Source: an uncultured Lachnospiraceae bacterium
GTDB lineage: Bacteria > Bacillota > Clostridia > Lachnospirales > Lachnospiraceae
Length of the DNA: 64,000 nucleotides
Assembly: GCA_910586355.1 (NCBI GenBank)
Contig: CAJUHJ010000003.1
Coordinates: 62,001 to 126,000, forward strand
Reading direction: 5' to 3'
Shown: piece by piece, positions 16,260 through 23,864 of the stretch
Numbering within the stretch: position 1 is the stretch's first letter
Layout of the letters: every line of letters begins with the position of its first letter
Notes under the pieces: generated by a model
Told to the model about the DNA's origin: nothing
Database searches by the model: none
Seen by the model: only the letters and a program-made list of their open reading frames with translations
Made by a program: the position numbers and the translations under genes

Positions 16260-17504
16260 TTATCGCGCCGGAACTGAAAAATCTCTTGTCAAAAGAGTGC
16301 TATTGTTGAGGAAATCCATAATATCCGAAAATCCCAGTCTTTCTAAAAGTTCCAGTACATATGGATTTTCAAGCGGCGTCTGGTACGCTGCCCAGTCTCC
16401 ATAGGCATTGACAAACGCTTTTCCTTTTTCTTTGTCAATCAAGGCTTTTGGGCCGCCGACACAGCCGCCGTTACATGCCATGCCTTCAAAGAAATTTCCA
16501 TCTGTTTCTCCTTTCTGGATTTTCTCAATCAACTCTTTACACGCCCTCACACCGTCTGCCTGACGCGCTTTTACTTTTAGCTTTTTTCCCGGATTTAACT
16601 GCTCAACCGTCGCCTCTACCGCCTCGCTGACGCCGGAAGTCCTGGCGTAAATACGTCCGGCTTTTGAAGAATGTTCTCTTTCATCTTCTTCTAATTCTTC
16701 AGGATGGACATTCATCGCCTCAAAAAACTCTTTTGTTTCCTGAAAGGTCAGCACATAATCAATCGCATCTGCAATATCTGGTTCTGTCGCTTCTTTTTTC
16801 TTTGCCATACAAGGGCCAATAAATATTGTAACAGCATTCGGATGCAGTTTTTTTACAATTCTTCCGGCGGCTATCATGGGTGAAACGGCTCCAGGAACAT
16901 GTCCCACTAAATCATGGTAAATACTGCGAATCATCGCTATCCAAACCGGACAGCAGCAGCTGGTAAGCTGGAAATCCCCTTCCTGCTGCACATGACGGTC
17001 AAATTCCAGCGCTTCTTTTAAAGTCAGTATATCCGCAAACGCCGCCACTTCCACCATGCCCTGAAAGCCGATTTTTTTAAATGCAGACCTAAGCCGCCCC
17101 GGCGTTGCCCGCTCTCCAAACTGTCCGGTAAATGCCGGGGCAATTAAAGCGTATACTTCTTTGCCTCGGTCGCAAAGCGTTTCTAACACGGGATAAATTT
17201 CTCTGTTTTCCATCAAATGTCCCATTTTGCAGACGTCAATACAAACGCCGCAGCCTGTACACTTTTTCGGATCAATATAGATTTTTCCATTTATTTTTTG
17301 AATCGCATCAAAAACACAGCTGTCTTGACATGCGCCCCCTTCGCCGCAGGAGTCACAATTTCCTGCTGAAATAACAGGCGCGTACTCTTTTGGGTGCAGC
17401 AGGCAGTCCATTGGATAATCATCGTATTTTTCCATCATTACCCTTCCGCTTTTCAATTCCTGTTCCATGATTTCTTTGTAGAGTTCCTGTAAAGTCTTCA
17501 TCAT
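16260..17504 (-). CDS. [FeFe]-hydrogenase-like protein, group B type
   Basis: A 414-residue monomeric protein with an N-terminal iron-sulfur region (CDSCGEGGACQDSC near 50-63 and a canonical CTGCGVCIDVC at 82-92) followed by an H-cluster domain. The three H-cluster motifs are TSCCCPVW (181-188), IGPCMAKKKEA (229-239) and EGMACNGGCVGG (340-351). The extra cysteine in L1 and the GPC rather than MPC in L2 are what I associate with group B [FeFe]-hydrogenases, whose physiological role is poorly defined, rather than the well-studied group A enzymes. It is upstream of nifJ, which has its own promoter, so a ferredoxin-linked role is plausible but inferred. No maturation genes are in the window. Confidence 0.85.
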   Translation of the reverse strand: MMKTLQELYKEIMEQELKSGRVMMEKYDDYPMDCLLHPKEYAPVISAGNCDSCGEGGACQDSCVFDAIQKINGKIYIDPKKCTGCGVCIDVCKMGHLMENREIYPVLETLCDRGKEVYALIAPAFTGQFGERATPGRLRSAFKKIGFQGMVEVAAFADILTLKEALEFDRHVQQEGDFQLTSCCCPVWIAMIRSIYHDLVGHVPGAVSPMIAAGRIVKKLHPNAVTIFIGPCMAKKKEATEPDIADAIDYVLTFQETKEFFEAMNVHPEELEEDEREHSSKAGRIYARTSGVSEAVEATVEQLNPGKKLKVKARQADGVRACKELIEKIQKGETDGNFFEGMACNGGCVGGPKALIDKEKGKAFVNAYGDWAAYQTPLENPYVLELLERLGFSDIMDFLNNSTLLTRDFSVPAR

Positions 17505-17588
17505 ATACCGTACCTTTCTTCCGTACCAAGTAACTGTTTCAAGAGAGCTGGATAGTTACCCGTACTTATTACATAATATGAATAAGTA

Positions 17589-17618
17589 TGGACAACATGA
17601 CTACTTTTTATGTATAAT
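17589..17618 (+). promoter_or_regulatory. Promoter for the ABC-F gene
   Basis: TGGACA (17589-17594), 18-base spacer, TATAAT (17613-17618). A possible divergent -35 (TTGTCC, 17590-17595 on the minus strand) for the hydrogenase-like gene overlaps it almost exactly, so the two promoters may compete. Confidence 0.55.
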
Positions 17619-17672
17619 AGGAAAGTATATCCTGTAACAGGAAATTTTTAAATATAAAAGAGGTGCATATAA

Positions 17673-19313
17673 ATGATAAGTGCAAACAACATTACGTTAC
17701 GGCTTGGAAAAAAGGCTTTATTTGAAGAAGTCAACATAAAATTTACAGAAGGAAACTGTTATGGGCTGATTGGGGCGAATGGCGCGGGAAAATCTACATT
17801 TTTAAAGATTTTATCCGGACAGCTGGAACCGACAAACGGCGACGTTTTCATTACACCCGGACAGCGTTTATCTTTTTTACAGCAGGATCATTTTAAGTAT
17901 GACGAACACACTGTCCTTGATACTGTCATCATGGGCAACCAGCGGCTTTATGATATCCGGAATGAAAAAGATGCAATTTACATGAAAGAAGATTTTTCCG
18001 ACGAAGACGGTATCCGCGCAAGCGAACTTGAAGCGGAATTCGCCGATATGGACGGCTGGAATGCAGAAAGCGACGCCGCAATGCTCTTAAATGGCCTGGG
18101 TATTCCAACGGAAGACCATGAAACGATAATGAAAGATTTGCCCGGCGCATTAAAAGTGAAAATACTTTTAGCACAGGCGCTGTTTGGAAATCCTGATATT
18201 CTGCTTCTCGACGAGCCGACAAACCATTTGGATTTAGATGCGATTGCATGGCTGGAAGAATTTTTGATTAATTTTGAAAACACTGTTATCGTCGTTTCCC
18301 ATGACAGATATTTTCTGAATAAAGTTTGTACAAATATTGCAGATATTGACTATGGCAAAATTCAGCTATATGCCGGCAATTATGATTTCTGGTATGAATC
18401 GAGCCAGCTCCTTGTCAAACAGATGAAAGAAGCAAATAAGAAAAAGGAAGAAAAAATCAAAGAGCTTCAGGAATTTATTTCCCGGTTTTCTGCAAACGCT
18501 TCCAAATCCAAACAGGCGACCTCCAGAAAACGCGCCCTTGAAAAAATCCAGTTAGATGAAATCCGTCCTTCCAGCCGGAAATATCCTTATATTGATTTCC
18601 GTCCTTCCCGCGACATCGGAAACGAAGTCCTAATCGTGGAAAATATCAGTAAAACGATTGACGGCGTAAAAATCCTCGATAATATTTCATTTATCTTAGG
18701 CCATGACGACAAAGTTGCTTTTGTCGGAGGAAATGAACTTGCAAAAACGACCTTTTTCAAAATTATCACAGGGGAACTTGAGCCGGATGAGGGTACTTTT
18801 AAATGGGGCGTTACCACTTCCCAGTCTTATTTTCCAAAAGATAATACGCAAATTTTTGATACAGATTTGATTATTGTAGACTGGCTGACACAATTTTCTG
18901 AAATCAAAGACGCGACCTATGTCCGGGGATTTTTGGGCAGAATGTTATTTGCCGGAGAAGACGGCATAAAAAAAATGCGCGTGCTGTCCGGAGGCGAAAA
19001 AGTGCGCGTACTGCTTTCCCGTATGATGATTGAAGCTTCAAATGTATTGATTTTAGACGAACCGACCGACCATTTGGATATGGAGTCCATTACTGCTTTA
19101 AACAACGGCTTAATCAAATTCCCCGGTGTAATTTTGTTTTCTTCCAGAGACCATCAGGTTGTCGAAACAACCGCAAACCGGATTATTGAATTTTTGCCGG
19201 ACGGTTCCATGATTGATAAAATCACAACATATGACGAATACCTCGCCAGTGATGAAATGGCAAGGAAACGCTCTGTATATTCTATGTCTGCAACAGATGA
19301 AGAAGATAATTAA
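17673..19313 (+). CDS. ABC-F ATPase, YbiT-like
   Basis: A 546-residue soluble protein with two ABC domains and no membrane segments; ABC-F proteins act on the ribosome. NBD1 has Walker A GANGAGKSTF (about 34-43), Walker B ILLLDEPTNHLD and SHDRYFL. Its signature is the degenerate LPGALKVK, similar to the APGWK-type of E. coli YbiT. The linker carries the conserved SRFSANASKSKQATSRKRALEKI. NBD2 has a full signature (LSGGEKVRV) and Walker B (VLILDEPTDHLD), but its Walker A reads GGNELAKTTF and its switch region reads SSRDHQ instead of SHDHQ. This suggests one hydrolytically weak site. One of the few plus-strand genes; ribosome site is GAGGTG. Confidence 0.9.
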   Translation: MISANNITLRLGKKALFEEVNIKFTEGNCYGLIGANGAGKSTFLKILSGQLEPTNGDVFITPGQRLSFLQQDHFKYDEHTVLDTVIMGNQRLYDIRNEKDAIYMKEDFSDEDGIRASELEAEFADMDGWNAESDAAMLLNGLGIPTEDHETIMKDLPGALKVKILLAQALFGNPDILLLDEPTNHLDLDAIAWLEEFLINFENTVIVVSHDRYFLNKVCTNIADIDYGKIQLYAGNYDFWYESSQLLVKQMKEANKKKEEKIKELQEFISRFSANASKSKQATSRKRALEKIQLDEIRPSSRKYPYIDFRPSRDIGNEVLIVENISKTIDGVKILDNISFILGHDDKVAFVGGNELAKTTFFKIITGELEPDEGTFKWGVTTSQSYFPKDNTQIFDTDLIIVDWLTQFSEIKDATYVRGFLGRMLFAGEDGIKKMRVLSGGEKVRVLLSRMMIEASNVLILDEPTDHLDMESITALNNGLIKFPGVILFSSRDHQVVETTANRIIEFLPDGSMIDKITTYDEYLASDEMARKRSVYSMSATDEEDN

Positions 19314-19330
19314 TGCTATTTTTCTGATGA

Positions 19331-19372
19331 AACGAAAAGGCTCTGGCGTTTATATGCCGGAGTCTTTTCGTT
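19331..19372. terminator. Convergent terminator between ABC-F and M50-like genes
   Basis: AACGAAAAG...CTTTTCGTT encloses a GC-rich inner stem (about 17 bp with G-U pairs). It follows the ABC-F stop by 17 bases and overlaps the last codons of the converging M50-like gene, so it probably serves both directions. Confidence 0.65.
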
Positions 19373-20504
19373 TCTCTGCTATTTCCATTAATTCCCGTTC
19401 GCTTTCAATATCCGCAGGATACGGATATGATTTTGCACACAGTTCAAAACGTTTTTTGATACATTCTGCTTTTGCAGTATTGTCTTCATACAACAAAGCC
19501 GCTGCATATTCCGTCCGTATCACAGCCGGAAATTGTTTCATCTGCTTTACAAATTTAAAATGTTCCTTCGTTTGAAGTAAAGAAACTGTTTTTTTACGAT
19601 TATGTTCCAGTAAAGCACAATATATTTTATCGCAGATAAGCAGGCGTTTGTACAATCCGGCGATTTCCGTATCTAAGGATAACAGCTTATTTATCTGCAG
19701 TTCTGCTTCTTCAAAATTATGTTCGTCCATCAGACGGTTTTCATAAAAGACCGCCATCACCGCTATTATGCTGTTCTTTAACTCGTCTGCTTTAGGCTGA
19801 TAAAACCATTCCAGAGGCATATCTTTTAAACGGACTCCATTTGTCATCTGAGCGTTCATTTTCATCTGTACCCAAAAAGAATATAACGCCATAGAAGATT
19901 TACCAAGCGAAACCGCATTATTTCCGTCATTGTCCACCATACCGAAACGAAGGGGAATACCGTTTGCAAGAGCAATTCCAATGCCAGTAACTGCCATAAT
20001 TAAAAAGAAGAGAGATAAATATAAATAATTGGGGCAGACAATATATGCTCCAATAAATATCAGCGCAGAAATAAAATTAACTAGTGAACCTCCGAGATTG
20101 TATAATACAAATGGGATTTTCCCGTCTTTCATATCTGGAGGGTCCATCAGACACTGGCCTCCCGTACCCGCAATCGATAATCTGCGCAGTTTTATTTTTC
20201 CATCTTTTTTTAGAAACATCATTTTTCCGATTCGAAAAGACATAAAATGATACCCTGTTATCCTGCCAAAAATAAGATGTCCCGTTTCATGTAAAATAAT
20301 ATGAAGAAAAAAAGCTGCAAACAACAGAAAAAAACAAATGCACAAACCATAAATAAATTCTCCTATATCTTTTCTGACAGGCAAAACAATATCAATATAC
20401 CGAACCATCAAAAAACCGCAAACTGCGCCTATCAAAGGATAACACAAGATACTGATGATCTGGCCTGGTTTTGCTTTTCTCTTCTTTTTTTGTTTTGATT
20501 CCAT
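19350..20504 (-). CDS. M50-like membrane metalloprotease family protein
   Basis: A 384-residue membrane protein. The basic N-terminus is followed by hydrophobic segments (about 17-35, 47-72, 130-155, 160-178). The zinc motif HETGH sits in LHIILHETGHLIFG (about 68-81), and a second metal-ligand candidate is FGMVDNDGNNA. These fit a divergent site-2-protease/M50 family member, which cuts within or near membranes. The C-terminal third (about 240-384) is a soluble helical region that looks like tetratricopeptide-type repeats. It follows a 36-residue membrane peptide gene. Substrate unknown. Ribosome site GGGGAGAGG. Confidence 0.7.
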   Translation of the reverse strand: MESKQKKKRKAKPGQIISILCYPLIGAVCGFLMVRYIDIVLPVRKDIGEFIYGLCICFFLLFAAFFLHIILHETGHLIFGRITGYHFMSFRIGKMMFLKKDGKIKLRRLSIAGTGGQCLMDPPDMKDGKIPFVLYNLGGSLVNFISALIFIGAYIVCPNYLYLSLFFLIMAVTGIGIALANGIPLRFGMVDNDGNNAVSLGKSSMALYSFWVQMKMNAQMTNGVRLKDMPLEWFYQPKADELKNSIIAVMAVFYENRLMDEHNFEEAELQINKLLSLDTEIAGLYKRLLICDKIYCALLEHNRKKTVSLLQTKEHFKFVKQMKQFPAVIRTEYAAALLYEDNTAKAECIKKRFELCAKSYPYPADIESERELMEIAEKRKDSGI

Positions 20505-20589
20505 TTTTACCTCTCCCCTTAATTACAGCTATAAAATAAACGAAAGTTCATGGCGCCGAAAACACTTGTTTATATGTTACCTTTTAAAT

Positions 20590-20700
20590 TTAGGACGGTA
20601 TGATTCTATAACTGTTTACAATGTAGACTCCATATAAAAAATAAATTGCAATAAATATCAGCGCTAAAACAAAAGTATATTTTAATATTTTCTTTAACAT
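20590..20700 (-). CDS. Small single-span membrane protein (36 residues)
   Basis: ATG at 20698-20700 sits 9 bases after a strong GAGGAG (20710-20715). The product MLKKILKYTFVLALIFIAIY... has a positive N-terminus and one hydrophobic helix (about residues 8-28), then a short outside tail ending NSYRIIPS. No family recognised. The start codon directly follows the stop of the truncated gene at 20701, so the two were once probably coupled. It precedes the M50-like gene on the same strand, which may process or partner with it (inference). Confidence 0.55.
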   Translation of the reverse strand: MLKKILKYTFVLALIFIAIYFLYGVYIVNSYRIIPS

Positions 20701-20830
20701 TTATGAATACTCCTCAGTTATATATTTTGTCACTTTAGGCGTTCCTGCACTCTGTACTTTCGCCACACCATTTTTATAATCAAAATTTACAGTTCCTGAA
20801 ATTGTAGCAATTCTGTTATTTGCTCCGGTT
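20701..20830 (-). pseudogene. C-terminal remnant of an unidentified gene
   Basis: The last about 43 codons (IVTGANNRIATISGTVNFDY...KYITEEYS) read as a natural beta-rich protein end. Upstream of about 20830 the frame runs antisense into the response-regulator fragment, so the true N-terminus has been lost. The apparent ATG at 20925 or 20880 has no ribosome site. I do not recognise the family. Confidence 0.45.
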
Positions 20831-20831
20831 A

Positions 20832-21420
20832 CAATATCAAGATATCTGCTTATTTGATATTGACTCAATAGATTATCCATACTTTGAATTATGTAAAATC
20901 CTAAAAAGAAAATTTCTAAAACCAATTATTATATTAACCGAACGTGACAATGAAACTGACATTATTGCCGGATTTGCTGCTGGAGCAGACGATTACGTGA
21001 TAAAACCATATTCACTTATAGTTTTGCAATCCCGTATTCTCTCTCATCTCAGAAGCACAAAACGGAACGATATGCAAGAACAAAAATGTCTGCTAAGCGG
21101 TGAGCTTTTTATTGACATATTACATAATAACATTATATGCAAAGGAATCCCTCTGCCGATTGGTGATACAGAGTTTAAACTATGTTTACTATTACTCGAA
21201 AATAGTGGACAAATTCTGCCAAGAACTATTCTGTTTTAAAAAAAACTGGGACGAAAAAGAACGCTATGTTGAAGACAATACTCTTTCCGTTCATATCGCA
21301 CGAATTCGCAAAAAACTTGGATTATACCATGGCAAACCATATATTGACACTGTAAAAGGAATTGGATACCGATGGAATATCAAAGTTTTAGAAATCAATT
21401 GCAATAAAGAAAGACAGTAA
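20832..21420 (+). pseudogene. OmpR-family response regulator, N-truncated and frameshifted
   Basis: The first fragment begins inside the receiver domain at YQDICLFDIDSIDY (phospho-acceptor Asp region). It continues through PIIILTERDNETD and GAADDYVIKPYSL-type motifs to the DNA-binding domain and stops at 21239. The winged helix resumes in another frame: DNTLSVHIARIRKKLG and DTVKGIGYRW, ending at 21420. Removing one T from the T4A8 run near 21233-21244 would join the frames as LFKKNWDE. About 45 N-terminal residues are missing at the junction near 20830. No partner histidine kinase is next to it. It is a dead remnant unless the frameshift is programmed. Confidence 0.75.
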
Positions 21421-21451
21421 AAACTGCCCCGCCATATTAGGGGGCAGTTTT
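21420..21451. terminator. Strong bidirectional terminator
   Basis: AAAACTGCCCC-N9-GGGGGCAGTTTT, an 11-12 bp stem with A/T flanks on both sides, between the response-regulator remnant (plus) and the FliD-C-like gene (minus). Confidence 0.85.
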
Positions 21452-21478
21452 GTTCATTTTTAACTCTTTCCATATGCT

Positions 21479-22333
21479 TTAAATAACACTGTTCCACATA
21501 CTTCCTGATGTAAAATTATTTGAATAATTTCCAAAAACATTATATGTATTTGCTTTCTTCGCTTCATACTGTGCATGGTAATCAATTGCCGATGCTTTTG
21601 CAGAAACTTTATAAGCGTAAGATCCGCTTCCCTGGAATAAAGATTTTACTTTTTCCATATCTGCGTTTTTAAATTTGCTCTCATCTAATGACAATGTCTT
21701 GTCTTTGTCATTAATTGAAATACCAATTTCAGATAAAGCCGCTACATTCGAAGCAGAATAATCCTTAATAGAAGACGCCGCCGAACTGATTGCTACAACC
21801 TTTGAATCACCCGCGCTCTTTATCAGACTGTTGTACTGTGTCACGTAGTTTGACACTGCTTTATAAATCGCATCTGTATTATACGTTGTTGTCTTATTGC
21901 CATCCTTATCTGTTGTCGTAGTTGTTTTAAATAAGGATTTTGTACCTTTTGCCAATAAAGTATCTGCCGCGTCGCTTAACTTTTCAGCATCGGATTCAAG
22001 CGTTGCAATCTTTGACGTTTCTTCTTTCGAAGTAGACATCGTCTTGTAATCCCAGTAGTTGTATTTCTTCTTGTTCTCATTCGCTTCTTTTAAAGACCAG
22101 TATTTGTGATCCTGACCTGCTACACTTGAGGTTTTACTATCAGAACCATCCCTATCCAACGAATAATACGAATCCAAAAGTTTATGATAGGAGCCGTTGC
22201 GAATACTGGCATAATCAGAAAAATTAAATCCACCCATAAAACCAGCGCCGGAAGAATTCCCAAAAAGCCCTGTATTCATACTGGAAAATAAACCTCCTAC
22301 CATTGCTGCATTTGCTCTTACTGTAATTGACAT
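21479..22333 (-). CDS. Orphan protein with FliD-C-like region
   Basis: A 284-residue protein with no signal peptide. The N-terminal third is low-complexity, rich in Gly, Ser, Asn and Tyr. Residues about 90-260 resemble the C-terminal domain of the flagellar cap protein FliD: AVSNYVTQYNSLIKSAG, then LSEIGISINDKDKTLSLDESKFK and VKSLFQGSGSYAYKVS. No flagellar genes are in the window and the usual FliD N-terminus and coiled coil are absent. It is probably a secreted or surface polymer-type protein whose role is unknown. It has its own TTGAAA-17-TAATAT promoter and an AGGAGTG ribosome site. Confidence 0.6.
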   Translation of the reverse strand: MSITVRANAAMVGGLFSSMNTGLFGNSSGAGFMGGFNFSDYASIRNGSYHKLLDSYYSLDRDGSDSKTSSVAGQDHKYWSLKEANENKKKYNYWDYKTMSTSKEETSKIATLESDAEKLSDAADTLLAKGTKSLFKTTTTTDKDGNKTTTYNTDAIYKAVSNYVTQYNSLIKSAGDSKVVAISSAASSIKDYSASNVAALSEIGISINDKDKTLSLDESKFKNADMEKVKSLFQGSGSYAYKVSAKASAIDYHAQYEAKKANTYNVFGNYSNNFTSGSMWNSVI

Positions 22334-22683
22334 ACTATCACTCCTTTGACTGTTGTCCTAACTTCCATGTCCAGACATTATTTTTGATTCCACTCAATTT
22401 CATTTTTATATTAACAAAATTTACCGTTTTTTTCAAGACTTTTTCAGTACAATTATTGATTGTTTTATAACATAGATATTATAAATTCACTTATCTTTTC
22501 GCACTATACTTCATTATAAATGAATGTTACAATATGTTTTTTCTTTGTTCATATTCTATTCATATACCACTGATATAATAATAACATCTTAGAAAACTTG
22601 TTTTTGTTTGCGTGTGATATTTTTTATTTTCTTCATAATCGCCCCAGTGTTTATAAAACGCTGGGGCACTCCTCATTTTACTA
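22334..22683. other. 350-base AT-rich intergenic region with a hairpin
   Basis: No gene is seen here. It holds the promoter at 22408-22436 and a 12-bp hairpin at 22641-22667 (GCCCCAGTGTTT-ATA-AAACGCTGGGGC). The hairpin lies past the small gene ending at 22684 but has no T-run on either strand, so it is terminator-like only. An open frame crossing it (22560-22745, minus) looks spurious. Confidence 0.5.
22408..22436 (-). promoter_or_regulatory. Promoter for the FliD-C-like gene
   Basis: TTGAAA (22431-22436), 17-base spacer, TAATAT (22408-22413), 75 bases upstream of the start codon. Confidence 0.6.
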
Positions 22684-22933
22684 CTAATTATATGTTCTTT
22701 GCATAACCTGGGCAAAATAAAGCTGCCCTGTTTTGGTGTATCCAATGGATTTTCCTTCCATGCTGCGGTTTTCCTGTACCTGTTTTGATTTTTCCTCTAA
22801 TATTGCCCCAAATTCCCGCTGCCTGCCAGAATGCTGTTCTTCCTGCCTGCGCTGCGAAGTGGAATCTGCCGTTGCTGTTAATACCATTACTGAAGAAACC
22901 CTGAAATATCCATCATATCCGTATGCGGCTCAT
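22684..22933 (-). pseudogene. Small Lachnospiraceae-type protein gene, probably frameshifted
   Basis: The intact part (from ATG 22887) gives 67 hydrophilic residues ending GYTKTGQLYFAQVMQRTYN, with a helical EFGAILEEKSKQVQEN centre. It has no good ribosome site. An ATG at 22933 lies right behind GGGAGGG; dropping one C after it would join the frames as MSAYGYDGYFRVSSV plus the 67 residues. This points to a one-base frameshift, although the ribosome site is closer to the ATG than usual. I do not recognise a named family. Confidence 0.35.
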
Positions 22934-23009
22934 CCCTCCCTAATCTGATTTTATTACTTTTTATATCGTCAGATTCTTTGAAATTCTTTAGCTAATTGTC
23001 TAATTTTTA

Positions 23010-23864
23010 TCATCTTCCATTCCAATTATCAGTAATTCCATTCCACTTCCACATATTTGCTTCTTCTGCATAAAAAGCTACCGAAAGATATTGATAAGGA
23101 CTTACCATTTTTAAGGCATCATAAATATACCGAAGCGGAACCCACGTCCGGTTTTTCTCCGGATTTCCCGGCTCTGCCAAAAACACCATGTCCGTATCTT
23201 CCTGATAAAGCCAGATATTGACATAATGTCCCGGCGTATCCTGCCAGAACGTATCATCATACATACTGCTCACCAGCACAACCGCAGACTGACTTTGCTT
23301 CATCTGCGCCTGAAATTCTTCATATGTCGCAGGCTTTACACACAATTCACAGGCAAAACCAACCGCAGACAACGTCGTTTTCATATCTTCCCAGCCAATT
23401 GCGCCGCTTTCTTTGCTGGGATAATAAAGGGACGCCTGCGTTGCATATTCATACATGTTCCATGGAGAACATTCATAATCGGAAAGCGTACTGTAAATAT
23501 TCGCCATACAGCACAATCCACATCCAAATCCACCAAAAGAATTCCCCCACACTATCTTTTCACACCAGTCTCCAGACCAGGGCCATTTCTCACGAAATGC
23601 CCTTGGTCCCTGTAAAAAAGTATATACAAGAGAAGACTTCTCTTCCGGCGTCAAAGGAACTGCTTTAAAATCTTCTGAATGAAGATCAAGTTGAAAAACA
23701 GTTTTATCTAATACAGCGGTAATTCCTGCATTGACTTCGTGTTCTGCTAAAAAGACAATGTCCTGATTCTGTCTGTCTGATGCGGGTTCCTGGCTCGTTC
23801 CATAAAACAGCAATACAAGAAACAAAAAAAGGAACGCTGTATTTATATATCGGATTTTATACAT
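23010..23864 (-). CDS. Secreted C39-like (Peptidase_C39_2) cysteine peptidase family protein
   Basis: A 284-residue exported protein. An N-terminal hydrophobic segment (about residues 8-23, AFLFLFLVLLFYG) acts as signal or anchor. The papain-like C39_2 fold is indicated by FGGFGCGLCCMANIYSTL (candidate catalytic Cys, about 115), TPGHYVNIWLY (His, about 215) and a following AEPGNP. The usual GCGPTS reads GCGLCC here, so catalysis is uncertain. Its ATG overlaps the purB stop (ATGTATAA), so translation is coupled to purine synthesis, which is an odd pairing. Substrate unknown. Confidence 0.7.
   Translation of the reverse strand: MYKIRYINTAFLFLFLVLLFYGTSQEPASDRQNQDIVFLAEHEVNAGITAVLDKTVFQLDLHSEDFKAVPLTPEEKSSLVYTFLQGPRAFREKWPWSGDWCEKIVWGNSFGGFGCGLCCMANIYSTLSDYECSPWNMYEYATQASLYYPSKESGAIGWEDMKTTLSAVGFACELCVKPATYEEFQAQMKQSQSAVVLVSSMYDDTFWQDTPGHYVNIWLYQEDTDMVFLAEPGNPEKNRTWVPLRYIYDALKMVSPYQYLSVAFYAEEANMWKWNGITDNWNGR

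Noticed and set aside
18124..18180. Degenerate first ABC signature (LPGALKVK) as a possible inactivating mutation
   Set aside because: YbiT-type ABC-F proteins, including the E. coli one as I recall it, carry a similarly degenerate first signature, so this is likely a family trait.
18892..18906. CodY-box-like AATTTTCTGAAATCA
   Set aside because: Lies deep inside the ABC-F coding region with three end mismatches; expected by chance in AT-rich DNA.
22560..22745. 61-codon minus-strand frame
   Set aside because: It runs through the hairpin at 22641-22667 and overlaps the small gene in another frame; no ribosome site.
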